Positions 37,633-45,681 of a stretch of 64,000 bases of DNA are shown one piece after another. Position 1 is the stretch's first letter; each line of letters begins with the position of its first letter. The position numbers and the translations under genes were made by a program. The stretch is from positions 1 through 64,000 of the forward strand of contig NZ_CP062006.1 in the NCBI RefSeq assembly GCF_017487345.1, written 5' to 3'. This DNA comes from Brevundimonas pondensis (GTDB lineage: Bacteria > Pseudomonadota > Alphaproteobacteria > Caulobacterales > Caulobacteraceae). The notes beneath the pieces were generated by a model. It was not told where the DNA came from, did not search any database, and worked only from the letters and a program-made list of their open reading frames with translations.

Positions 37633-39801
37633 ATGCCCTTCGCCTCGCCCGCCCTGTCGCTGCGCCGATCGTCCGGCCTTGTCGTCGTCTCGACCCTGCT
37701 GGCCGGGACCGCCTTCGCCTCGACCGCCGCCGCCCAGGCGACGCGGCAGGAGCCCGAGGTCAGCACGGTGGCGGAGGTGGTGGTGACGGCGGCGCGGACC
37801 ATCCTGCCAGCCAGCGCCCTGCCGATGACGGTGGACGTGATCGACCGCAAGGCCCTGTCGGAACAGGTGGCCATCAGCGGCTCGGTGATCGATGCGGTCG
37901 CGACCCTGTCGCCGTCCTTCTCGCCGACGCGGCAAAAGCTGACCGGCTCGGGCGAGAGCCTGCGCGGGCGCTCGCCCCTGTTCGCCATCAACGGCATCCC
38001 GCAGTCGACCCCCATTCGCGACGGGTCGCGCGACGGCTATACGATCGACCCCTTCTTCGTGGACCGGGTCGAGCTGATCTACGGCTCCAACGCCCTGCAG
38101 GGCATCGGCGCCACCGGCGGCGTGGTCAATCAGGTGACGGTCGGGGCGCCGACCGAAGACGGTCTGACAGGCCGGATGCTGGCCCAGGTGTCCAGCTCGG
38201 GCGGACCGGAAGGCGACGGGATCGGGGCCAAGCTGGGCGGTCTGGCCGCCTATCGCCATGGTGATTTCGACGGCGTCTTCGGCGTGGCCTATGACCAGCG
38301 CGGCGCCTTCTATGACGCCAACGGCCGCCGGGTCGGCGTCGACAACACCCAGGGCGAGGTGCAGGATTCCCAGGCCCTGTCCTTCTTTGGCCGGTTCGGC
38401 TGGAACCTGACGGACACGGTGAGGCTGGACCTGCTGGCCAACCGCTTCGAACTGAAGGGCGACGGCGACTATGTCCGTGCCCCTGGCGATCGCAGCATCG
38501 GCCGTCCGGCCACCAGCGAGCGCGGCCAGATCGAGGGCGAGCCCGCCGGCAACCGGGTCGAGACGGTCTCGGCCTCTCTGACCGACAGCGACCTGTGGGG
38601 CGGCGACTTCAGCGCCCAGGTCTTCTTCAACCGCACGCGCGACACCTTCGGCGGCGACCGCTCCGCCACCATGCAGGACGCCAGCATCGCCCCGATCGGC
38701 GCCCTGTTCGACCAGTCGTCGAACCGCTCGCGCAAGCTGGGCGCGCGGGCCAGCTATGAACGGGCCGTTCCGGGCGTGCCGGGTCTGACCGCGACCCTGG
38801 GTCTGGACGCGATGAAGGACCGCACCGAACAGCTTCTGATCGCCACCAACCGCGCCTGGGTGCCGCCGACCGAGTTCCAGAGCGTCGCCCCCTTCGTTCA
38901 GGCCAACATGCGCCTGTTCGACGGCAAGGTGCGCCTGGCTGGGGGCGTGCGTCAGGAAAACGTCGAACTGTCGGTCAACGACTTCACCACCCTGGCCTCT
39001 TACGGCTCGCGTCGGGTGACGGGCGGCACGCCCAAGTTCGAGGCCACCCTGGTCAACGGCGGGGTGGTCTATGAGCCGCTGGACGGGGTGCGGGCCTACG
39101 CCAGCTATGCCGAGGGCTACACCGTGCCGGACGTGGGCCGTATCCTGCGTTCGATCAATGTCGATGGCGTCAAGGTCGACAGCTTCCTCGACATCAGTCC
39201 GGTGGTTTCGGACAATCAGGAAATCGGCCTGGAGGTGAAACGCGGGCCGTTCGAGGCCGGCGCGACCTATTTCTGGTCCTCGTCGGACCTGGGGCAGTTC
39301 CTCGTTCGCAACCCTGACGGCGTCTATGACGTCCAGAGGCAGGCGGTCGAGATCGAGGGGCTGGAGCTGAACCTGCGCGCCCGCACCCCGATCGAGGGGC
39401 TGACGGTCTCGACCGGCTATGCTCGCCTGCGCGGTCAGACCGACACCAATGACGACGGTCGGGTGGATCGCGATCTGGACGGGGCCAATATCTCGCCGGA
39501 CCGGATCAATGCGGCGGCGGTCTACGCCAACGGACCCCTGTCGGCGCGTCTGCAGGTCCAGGCCTATCTGGCGCGGGACTTCGAAGGCGGCGACGCGCGC
39601 AACAATTTCGAAGGCTACACCGTGGCCGACGCCTATCTGCGCTACGACTTCGCCTTCGGCGGAGTGTCGCTGGCGGTGCAGAACCTCTTCAACGAGGACT
39701 ATGTGACCTATAGCTCCGACACCAGCAATCCGACCGACAACCTGCGCTACTTCGCCGGGCGGGGCCGTTCCTTCACCCTCGGGTGGGACCGTCGCTTCTG
39801 A
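37633..39801 (+). CDS. TonB-dependent siderophore-type receptor
   Basis: Outer-membrane active-transport barrel powered by TonB. The 722-residue protein has a signal peptide (about 1-36, ending STAAAQA), a TonB box-like VAEVVVTAAR just after, a plug domain (about 50-170: VFDVIDRKAL-type region here MTVDVIDRKALSEQ, RGRSPLFAINGIPQSTPIRD, VELIYGSNALQGIGATGGVVN) and a 22-strand barrel ending with an aromatic residue (LGWDRRF). ATG 37633 is chosen by the signal peptide. The Fur-like site upstream and the overlapping PepSY gene suggest a ferric siderophore, but the ligand is unproven. Confidence 0.93.
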   Translation: MPFASPALSLRRSSGLVVVSTLLAGTAFASTAAAQATRQEPEVSTVAEVVVTAARTILPASALPMTVDVIDRKALSEQVAISGSVIDAVATLSPSFSPTRQKLTGSGESLRGRSPLFAINGIPQSTPIRDGSRDGYTIDPFFVDRVELIYGSNALQGIGATGGVVNQVTVGAPTEDGLTGRMLAQVSSSGGPEGDGIGAKLGGLAAYRHGDFDGVFGVAYDQRGAFYDANGRRVGVDNTQGEVQDSQALSFFGRFGWNLTDTVRLDLLANRFELKGDGDYVRAPGDRSIGRPATSERGQIEGEPAGNRVETVSASLTDSDLWGGDFSAQVFFNRTRDTFGGDRSATMQDASIAPIGALFDQSSNRSRKLGARASYERAVPGVPGLTATLGLDAMKDRTEQLLIATNRAWVPPTEFQSVAPFVQANMRLFDGKVRLAGGVRQENVELSVNDFTTLASYGSRRVTGGTPKFEATLVNGGVVYEPLDGVRAYASYAEGYTVPDVGRILRSINVDGVKVDSFLDISPVVSDNQEIGLEVKRGPFEAGATYFWSSSDLGQFLVRNPDGVYDVQRQAVEIEGLELNLRARTPIEGLTVSTGYARLRGQTDTNDDGRVDRDLDGANISPDRINAAAVYANGPLSARLQVQAYLARDFEGGDARNNFEGYTVADAYLRYDFAFGGVSLAVQNLFNEDYVTYSSDTSNPTDNLRYFAGRGRSFTLGWDRRF

Positions 39802-40889
39802 TGCGTCTGGTCCGACTGGCGCATCGCTGGACCGGGGGGCTGATCGGCCTGCTGTTGTTCGTCCTGGGGCTGACCGGAACCGTTCTGGTGTTCAAGGACG
39901 ACTGGCTGCGCGCCGTCGTGCCCCACGCCGCTGAGGCGCGGGTTTCGGACCCCGAGCTGATCGGCGCGGCGCTGGATCGGGCCTTCTCGGCGCCTGATCG
40001 GCCGCGTTCGGTCATCCTGGCGGACGATCGGTTGGGCGTTCACCGCCTGAACTATGAGGACAAGACGCGGGGCGCCTATGCGACCCAGGCGGGTCAGGTG
40101 GTGGCCCGCTGGGACAGCCTGTGGGCGCGGCCCGAACTGTGGCTGTTCGACCTGCATCACTATCTGCTGATCGGCGATGTCGGAAAGACCATCGCCGGGA
40201 TCGCGGGTCTGGCGGGTCTGGGCTTCGTGATCACCGGGCTGATCCTGTGGTGGCCGACGCGGCGGACCTTCGTCTTCGCCGTCCTGCCGAAGACCTGGAA
40301 ACGGGCGGGGATCGTCAAGCATCACCGTGACCTGGGGGTGTGGAGCGCCCCGATGCTGGCGGTGGTCCTGACGACCGGGGCGATTCTGGCCTTGCCGCTC
40401 TACGAGGGTCTGGCCATGGCCCTGTCGCCGGGCAAGGATCTTAAGGCGGTCATGGCCGCACCGAAGCATGAAGGCGGCGCCCTGTCGCCGGATCTGGACT
40501 GGCCCGCCATGATGGCCGAGGCGCAAGGCCGCTTTCCTGACGCCGAGTTGCGCATCCTGTCCCTGCCGACCAAGCCGGGAGGGCTGATCAGCCTTCGGAT
40601 GCGGCGGGCGGCGGAGTGGCTGCCCAATGGCCGGACCCAGGTCTGGTTCGACCCGGCCGACGGCCGCATCGTCGGGACGCGCGACGCCCTGACCCTGCCT
40701 CTGGGGTTGCGGGTGGCCAACGCCCAGTATCCCATCCATGCGGCCAAGGTCGGCGGCCTGGCCTATCGTCTTGTGGTCGCGGCTTCGGGCGTGGCCCTGA
40801 CACTGCTGGGCTCGCTGGCCGTCTTCACCTTCTGGGGCAATCCCAGCGGTCTGCCGAGACGGCGACGACCGCCGGCGCGCAAGGTCTGA
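39801..40889 (+). CDS. PepSY-associated membrane protein
   Basis: A 362-residue inner-membrane protein of the PepSY_TM type, which often accompanies siderophore receptors and may reduce ferric siderophores. Hydrophobic helices lie near 15-37, 133-157, 184-206 and 330-352; histidines suited to heme or metal binding are in LAHRWTGG, DLHHYLLIGD and KHHRDLGVW. PepSY-like periplasmic parts lie between helices. ATG 39801 overlaps the receptor stop (TGATG), so the two are translationally coupled. The exact substrate cannot be told. Confidence 0.88.
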   Translation: MRLVRLAHRWTGGLIGLLLFVLGLTGTVLVFKDDWLRAVVPHAAEARVSDPELIGAALDRAFSAPDRPRSVILADDRLGVHRLNYEDKTRGAYATQAGQVVARWDSLWARPELWLFDLHHYLLIGDVGKTIAGIAGLAGLGFVITGLILWWPTRRTFVFAVLPKTWKRAGIVKHHRDLGVWSAPMLAVVLTTGAILALPLYEGLAMALSPGKDLKAVMAAPKHEGGALSPDLDWPAMMAEAQGRFPDAELRILSLPTKPGGLISLRMRRAAEWLPNGRTQVWFDPADGRIVGTRDALTLPLGLRVANAQYPIHAAKVGGLAYRLVVAASGVALTLLGSLAVFTFWGNPSGLPRRRRPPARKV

Positions 40890-40960
40890 CGATGAAGCGG
40901 GGCGGTTGAGCGAAGCGCGGTCTGTGGCGATAAGGGGGCTTCCTATTTCGCCGGAGCGTC

Positions 40961-41653
40961 ATGACCCGACGAGGCCTTTTCCTCTCTCTGCTCGGCGGAC
41001 TCATGGCCGCGCCGCGCGACGGGGCATGGGCGGCCGGGCGCGAAGGCGCAAAGCTGCGCTATGGCCTCGATCCGCGCCAGACGGTCGAGATGTACGCCCT
41101 TCAGGGCGCGACGGGGCGGCCGTTGCTGATGCTATTCGATGACGGGCGCGGCGAGGGGCGTCGGACCGCGCGGCGGCTGGCGCGACGCGGCTTCGTCATC
41201 GCCCTGGCGGACCTGCGGACGATGCGCGGTCCTGAGGCGCTGGTGATCGCGGACGCCGCCCTCGCGACCGCCTGGGTCGCGGATCGGGCGTCGGGGTTCG
41301 GCGGCGATCCGGCGCGGCTGGGCGTTCTGGGTCTGGGGGATAGCGCGGACGTCGCCCTGATGCTCGCTCTGGATCGGCGCTACATGGCCGCCCTGGGGCG
41401 ACCCGAACTGATCCGGGCTGCGGGGGCGCTGGAGCGGCCGTCAGCGACGAGGCGCGACCTGACCGCGACCCGACCCGAGGCCTATGTCCGGGCCGACGCC
41501 GCGCCGCTCTGGCTGGGCGGGCGAGATCAGGCCGCGACCCTGCTGACATCCCGGATCGAGGCGGTCGGCGGCCGGGTCCAGAGCCTGGTCGAGCCCCGCC
41601 AGGCAAGACTGACGGAGGCCGCGATAGCCTTCTTCAGCCGCGAACTAGCCTAG
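40961..41653 (+). CDS. alpha/beta-hydrolase-like protein with a degenerate nucleophile elbow
   Basis: A 230-residue protein with a twin-arginine-like signal (MTRRGLFLSLLGGLMAAPRDGAWA, RR at 3-4) and an esterase-like fold: LLMLFDDGRGEGR in the oxyanion position, FVIALADLR, and LGVLGLGDSADVAL where active family members have GxSxG. Here the elbow reads GLGDS, with glycine in place of the nucleophile, so classical hydrolase activity is doubtful. A C-terminal LVEPRQARLTEAA may hold the degenerate last strand. It follows the receptor-PepSY pair by 71 bases and overlaps the convergent gene's stop. Confidence 0.7.
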   Translation: MTRRGLFLSLLGGLMAAPRDGAWAAGREGAKLRYGLDPRQTVEMYALQGATGRPLLMLFDDGRGEGRRTARRLARRGFVIALADLRTMRGPEALVIADAALATAWVADRASGFGGDPARLGVLGLGDSADVALMLALDRRYMAALGRPELIRAAGALERPSATRRDLTATRPEAYVRADAAPLWLGGRDQAATLLTSRIEAVGGRVQSLVEPRQARLTEAAIAFFSRELA

Positions 41654-42177
41654 TCGGCGGCCTCAACGCGCGTTTTCAGATTGGCCAGTTGCGCCGACAG
41701 GACGCCATCGACCGGCGTCGCCCAGTTCTCCAGACCGCCCGGCGTGTACCCGCCCACGATGTAGGACCAGTTCAGGACGCTGCCTTCGCCTTCGGCCTTG
41801 ATGTCGAAGGTCAGGCCGCCGCTTGCGCCCTGCCCCTGCAGCGGCCCCAGCCCTCCGCGCAGGACCAGTTTCGATCCCGGTTCGACCAGGGCCGTTTCCA
41901 GATGGCGGGAGACGCGGCCGTCCGCCGCCGTCTCGCACCAGCAGCCGCCGGGAGCGAGGTCGAACGACAGGGTCGAGTTCCTGAACCAGCGGTGGTCGCG
42001 GCTCCACCAGGCGTCGGGCGCGGTCAACACGGCCCAGACGCGGGCGGGCGGGGCCTTGATGGCGACCGCGCCGCCGACTTCGAACCCGCCGGGCGTCGCC
42101 GATTTCACCTCGGCGTAAGCGGGCGCGGCGGTCAACGCCGACAGGGCGACGGCGGCGAAGATCAGGCGTCTCATCAT
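41650..42177 (-). CDS. exported SRPBCC (START-like) protein
   Basis: A 175-residue exported protein with signal peptide (about 1-22, ending TAAPAYA). The mature part looks like an AHSA1/SRPBCC lipid- or ligand-binding fold: GGAVAIKAPPARVWAVLTAPDAWWSRDHRW is the typical opening, followed by a GGCWCE motif and LNWSYIVGGYTP. Most AHSA1 proteins are cytoplasmic, so a secreted form is uncommon. AGGAGGACACC precedes ATG 42177. Function unknown. Confidence 0.85.
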   Translation of the reverse strand: MMRRLIFAAVALSALTAAPAYAEVKSATPGGFEVGGAVAIKAPPARVWAVLTAPDAWWSRDHRWFRNSTLSFDLAPGGCWCETAADGRVSRHLETALVEPGSKLVLRGGLGPLQGQGASGGLTFDIKAEGEGSVLNWSYIVGGYTPGGLENWATPVDGVLSAQLANLKTRVEAAD

Positions 42178-42287
42178 GGGGTGTCCTCCTGACGACAGCG
42201 GAACGCCAACCGCCGCTTCCGGTCAACAGTCGTGTCCTTGTGTTTCCCCCGTCTCGCCATGGTCACGGTTTTCGGCTAGAGGAAGTC

Positions 42288-43733
42288 ATGACAGACAAGA
42301 TGACCCCCCAGGCGGCGCTGGACCGCCTCGAAACCCTCTACAATCAATCCGTCGCCAATCTGCGAGCCGCAGTGAAGCGCTTCCTCGAAACCGGCGAGCG
42401 CGCCGACGCCGAGGCCCGGGCCGCCGGCCTGTTCGCCTATCCCCGACTGACCGTCAGCTGGTTCGGCGACCGGCCTCAGGACTTGGAAACGCGAGCCTTC
42501 GCCCGCCTGTCGCGCCCCGGCGTCTATACGACCACCGTCACCCGGCCTGACCTGTACCGCGACTATCTGCTGGAACAGCTGAGCCTGCTGGCGACCGAGT
42601 ACGGCGCCACGATCACGGTCGAGCCGTCGGATCAGGAAATCCCCTTCCCCTATGTGCTGGATGGTTCCGGCGTGGCGCTGGACAGCTCCATGACGGCGGC
42701 CATCGCGCGCTGGTTCCCGACTACCGACCTGGCCCACATCGGCGACGAGATTTCCGACGGCCTGTTCGAGCCGGGCGAGGACTTCCCCCTGGCCCAGTTC
42801 GACGGCCTGCGGACCGACTTCTCGTTGGCGCGCCTGCGGCACTACACCGGCACCCCGGTCGAGGACGTGCAGTCCTATGTGCTGTTCACCAACTATCATC
42901 GCTATGTCGACGAGTTCGTGCGCTGGGCCTGCGCCCAGTTGGCCGATGCGGACAGCCCCTATGAGACCCTGTCCTGTGCTGGCGGCGTCATCATCGATCG
43001 CGCCACGCCGAATCCGGAAGTCGCCATCATGGACGCGGCCTGGCGCCGGCATCAGATGCCCGCCTATCACCTGACGCGGCCGGACGGTCAGGGCATCACC
43101 CTGGTCAACATCGGGGTCGGGCCGTCGAACGCCAAGACCATCTGCGACCACCTGGCCGTCACCCGGCCGCACGCCTGGATGATGATCGGCCACTGCGGCG
43201 GCCTGCGCGCCAGCCAGACCATCGGCGATTACGTCCTGGCCCACGCCTATCTGCGCGACGACCACGTGCTGGACGCGGTCCTGCCCGCCGACATTCCGAT
43301 CCCGTCGATCGCCGAAGTCCAGCGCGCCCTTTACGACGCCACCAAGCTGGTCTCGGGCGCGCCGGGTGAAGAGGTCAAGAAGCGGCTGCGCACCGGCACC
43401 GTGGTCACCACTGACGACCGCAACTGGGAGCTGCGCTATTCCAAGTCGGCCCTGCGCTTCAACCAGAGCCGCGCCGTCGCCATCGACATGGAAAGCGCCA
43501 CCATCGCCGCCCAGGGCTATCGCTTCCGGGTGCCCTACGGGACCCTGCTCTGCGTCTCGGACAAGCCGCTGCACGGCGAGATCAAGCTGCCGGGCCAGGC
43601 CAACCGCTTCTACGAAGGCTCGATCTCGGAACACCTGCAGATCGGCATCCAGGCGGTCGACCTGCTGCGCGCCGAGGGCGCCAGGCTGCATTCCCGCAAG
43701 CTGCGCGCCTTCGACGAGCCGCCTTTCAGATAA
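42288..43733 (+). CDS. amn: AMP nucleosidase
   Basis: Hydrolyses AMP to adenine and ribose-5-phosphate, buffering the AMP pool. The 481-residue protein has an N-terminal regulatory half (about 1-180) and a C-terminal nucleoside-phosphorylase-like half with GITLVNIGVGPSNAKTICDH, MMIGHCGGLRASQTIGDYV and the substrate-binding VAIDMESATIAAQGY. These match Amn, not MTA/SAH nucleosidase. ATG 42288 with GAGGAAGTC upstream is chosen; the frame is open from 42240. A terminator follows 75 bases after the stop. Confidence 0.95.
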   Translation: MTDKMTPQAALDRLETLYNQSVANLRAAVKRFLETGERADAEARAAGLFAYPRLTVSWFGDRPQDLETRAFARLSRPGVYTTTVTRPDLYRDYLLEQLSLLATEYGATITVEPSDQEIPFPYVLDGSGVALDSSMTAAIARWFPTTDLAHIGDEISDGLFEPGEDFPLAQFDGLRTDFSLARLRHYTGTPVEDVQSYVLFTNYHRYVDEFVRWACAQLADADSPYETLSCAGGVIIDRATPNPEVAIMDAAWRRHQMPAYHLTRPDGQGITLVNIGVGPSNAKTICDHLAVTRPHAWMMIGHCGGLRASQTIGDYVLAHAYLRDDHVLDAVLPADIPIPSIAEVQRALYDATKLVSGAPGEEVKKRLRTGTVVTTDDRNWELRYSKSALRFNQSRAVAIDMESATIAAQGYRFRVPYGTLLCVSDKPLHGEIKLPGQANRFYEGSISEHLQIGIQAVDLLRAEGARLHSRKLRAFDEPPFR

Positions 43734-43808
43734 GCGGGCCTATCGCGTTTCGCGCTACTTTAGGGCTGTTGAGGCGCTGTTTGCGCGCAAGACGACGATG
43801 AAATGAGA

Positions 43809-43837
43809 GGGCGCTCGGGATTCCCGGGCGCCCTTTT
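43809..43837 (+). terminator. intrinsic terminator of amn
   Basis: GGGCGCTCGGG pairs with CCCGGGCGCCC (one T-G wobble), followed by TTTT at 43834-43837. The closing loop is short, so only the outer nine or ten pairs are likely to form. It lies between the convergent amn and methyltransferase genes and, by its T-run, serves amn. Confidence 0.75.
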
Positions 43838-43847
43838 CTGCTGGGTG

Positions 43848-44594
43848 TCAGCCCTTCCTGAACAGGTAGAGGCCGAAGCCGAGGTAGGGCGCGCCGAAAT
43901 CGAGCATCATCTTGATGCGGTGCGCGGTGGCCGCGACCGACGGCGCGTCGGCGTGGTCGGGGTGGGTGTCCAGCCAGTCGGTGATCGCCGTCTCCATCGC
44001 CGTGCGATAGACGGCCCATTCGGCCTCGTCGCTGATCTCGGCCGAGACGACGGTCAGTCCCGCCTCGCGCGCCGCCGCTTGCAGCGCGTCGTGAGTGACG
44101 TAGTAGCCGCCGGTCTCGACCAACTGCCGAAGGGGCGCGGGAGGTTCTTGCTTCCAGAACAGGTCGCCCCAGAGAAGCGCGCCGCCCGGCGTCAGGTGTT
44201 CGGTCAGGGCGGCGAAGACATCGGCGGGGTCGCGCAATCCCTTGCCCGCCGGTTCGGTCGAGCCGATGGCCAGGATCAGGTCGAAGGCGGGCAGGGTCGC
44301 CAGGGTCATCGTCGAGGTCTCGCGACGGACCTCGATCCGCTCCGACAGGCCTGCGGTCTGGATGCGCGCCTCGGCGCCTGCGGCCATGACCGGGTCCAGC
44401 TCGACCGCCGTCAGACGGGCGTCGAAGGTGCGCGCCAGATGGATCGACACCTCGCCATAGGCGCAGCCGATGTCCAGGACGCGAGCTTCGGCTTTCAGCC
44501 CTGCGCGCCTGACGGTCGCCTCCAGCCGCGCCATAGACAGGGCGTTGCAGACGGCCAGGGGCTGATAGGCGATGTGATGAAAGGCGACGCGCAT
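43848..44594 (-). CDS. class I SAM-dependent methyltransferase
   Basis: A 248-residue predicted methyltransferase with an N-terminal helical cap (MRVAFHHIAYQPLAVCNAL) and the SAM-binding strand VLDIGCAYGEVSIHLA (about 39-54), acidic strand-2 end TAVELDP, and motif II-like FDLILAIGSTEP. GDLFWKQEPPAPL and EWAVYRTAMETAI suggest a small-molecule substrate, but none is identified. ATG 44594 is used; an in-frame TTG two codons upstream is less likely. It diverges from the membrane-protein gene across a spacer holding a perfect inverted repeat. Confidence 0.85.
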   Translation of the reverse strand: MRVAFHHIAYQPLAVCNALSMARLEATVRRAGLKAEARVLDIGCAYGEVSIHLARTFDARLTAVELDPVMAAGAEARIQTAGLSERIEVRRETSTMTLATLPAFDLILAIGSTEPAGKGLRDPADVFAALTEHLTPGGALLWGDLFWKQEPPAPLRQLVETGGYYVTHDALQAAAREAGLTVVSAEISDEAEWAVYRTAMETAITDWLDTHPDHADAPSVAATAHRIKMMLDFGAPYLGFGLYLFRKG

Positions 44595-44634
44595 GGCCAA
44601 GGGCTAAAATGCGTCGCGCGCCTCGTCTCGAAAT

Positions 44635-44659
44635 AAGAACTTTACAACACAAAGTTCTT
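44635..44659. promoter_or_regulatory. perfect 9-base inverted repeat, candidate operator
   Basis: AAGAACTTT at 44635-44643 and AAAGTTCTT at 44651-44659 are exact reverse complements with seven A/C bases between. The element is A/T-rich in a GC-rich genome and sits 36 bases upstream of ATG 44696, overlapping where a promoter would be, in the spacer with the divergent methyltransferase. A dimeric winged-helix regulator is encoded two genes along (45322), so autoregulation is a natural guess. Confidence 0.6.
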
Positions 44660-44695
44660 GTCGCACTATCCAAACAACAGGCAGGGAGAGACGCC

Positions 44696-45322
44696 ATGAC
44701 CCGCGACCAAGTGCAGTCCGTCCACGACGACATCGCCTATATGAAGGCCCTGGCCCAGGAAGGGCGGCAGGCCCCGTTGCTGGGTGGGTCCATCCTGATC
44801 GCCGCCGGCCTGATCTTCGGCCTGGCGTCGATCGTCGCCTACGGCATCGACAGCGGAATCCTCGCTTTGCCGCCTGTCGCCTATGCCTTCTTGTGGGGCG
44901 GCGCGGGGCTGATCTTCGCTGTGGTGCTTATGCTGCAGATCCGCCGCACCGGCGGGCGGCCCGGTGCGCAGTCGGTCGCCAACCGGGCGGCGGGCGCCGG
45001 TTGGATGGGAGTCGGTCTGGCCATCTTCGTTATGGCCCTGGGGATGTCGGTGGTCAGTTGGAAGACGGGGAGCGAAGTAGCATTCATGCTCTTTCCGTCG
45101 CTGATCTTCGCCCTCTATGGCTCGGGTTGGGCGGTGTCGGCGGCGATGAGCGATCAGAAGTGGCAGTGGAAGCTGGCCATCGCTTGTTGGATCGCCGCGC
45201 CCCTGATCGCCTTCCTGACGGGCAGTCCGCTGATGTGGCTGGGCTATGCAGCGGGCCTGTTCCTGTTCGCCCTGCTGCCTGGCGTCCTGCTGGTGCGTCA
45301 GGAACCGTCGGAGGTGATCTGA
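44696..45322 (+). CDS. integral membrane protein of unknown function
   Basis: A 208-residue membrane protein with a soluble N-terminus (MTRDQVQSVHDDIAYMKALAQEG) and about six hydrophobic helices (roughly 30-48, 54-72, 98-118, 125-140, 150-168, 175-195). I recognise no catalytic motif. GGGAG precedes ATG 44696. It is immediately followed, with TGATG overlap, by a winged-helix regulator gene. The same arrangement (small membrane protein plus winged-helix regulator) occurs in other proteobacteria, from memory, with no known function. Confidence 0.85.
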   Translation: MTRDQVQSVHDDIAYMKALAQEGRQAPLLGGSILIAAGLIFGLASIVAYGIDSGILALPPVAYAFLWGGAGLIFAVVLMLQIRRTGGRPGAQSVANRAAGAGWMGVGLAIFVMALGMSVVSWKTGSEVAFMLFPSLIFALYGSGWAVSAAMSDQKWQWKLAIACWIAAPLIAFLTGSPLMWLGYAAGLFLFALLPGVLLVRQEPSEVI

Positions 45323-45648
45323 TGGCCTCCGCTACGGCTGGAGATGCGGCTGAAGACTTCGACATCGGCCGCATCGACGAGGTCATCCATGGTCGGGTGC
45401 GTCTGGGGATCATGGCCTATCTGTCTGGCGTCGGGACCGCCGACTTCAACGAGCTGAAGACCCGGCTTCAGGCCACGGACGGTAATCTGTCGGTCCACCT
45501 GAGGAAGCTCGAGGAAGCGGGTTTCGTCGAGGTGACCAAGAGTTTTCAGGGCCGAAAGCCCCTGACGCGGGCGACCATGACCGAGGCCGGGCGCGACGCC
45601 TTCGTCGCCTATCTGGACGCCATGTCCGGTCTGGTCGGCGCCCGGTAG
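45322..45648 (+). CDS. winged-helix transcriptional regulator
   Basis: A 108-residue DNA-binding protein: IGRIDEVIHGRVRLGIMAYLSG opens the helix-turn-helix, FNELKTRLQATDGNLSVHLRKLEEAGFVEVTKSF is the recognition helix and wing, and TMTEAGRDAFVAYLDAM a dimer helix. It resembles the small ArsR/MarR-like HTH_34 group, with no ligand-binding site visible. GGAGGTGATCT upstream of ATG 45322 is an almost perfect Shine-Dalgarno sequence, so this protein may be made at a higher rate than its membrane partner. Confidence 0.9.
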   Translation: MASATAGDAAEDFDIGRIDEVIHGRVRLGIMAYLSGVGTADFNELKTRLQATDGNLSVHLRKLEEAGFVEVTKSFQGRKPLTRATMTEAGRDAFVAYLDAMSGLVGAR

Positions 45649-45681
45649 CCTTGATCGGTGAATAGTCTAAGGAAGGCGGTC

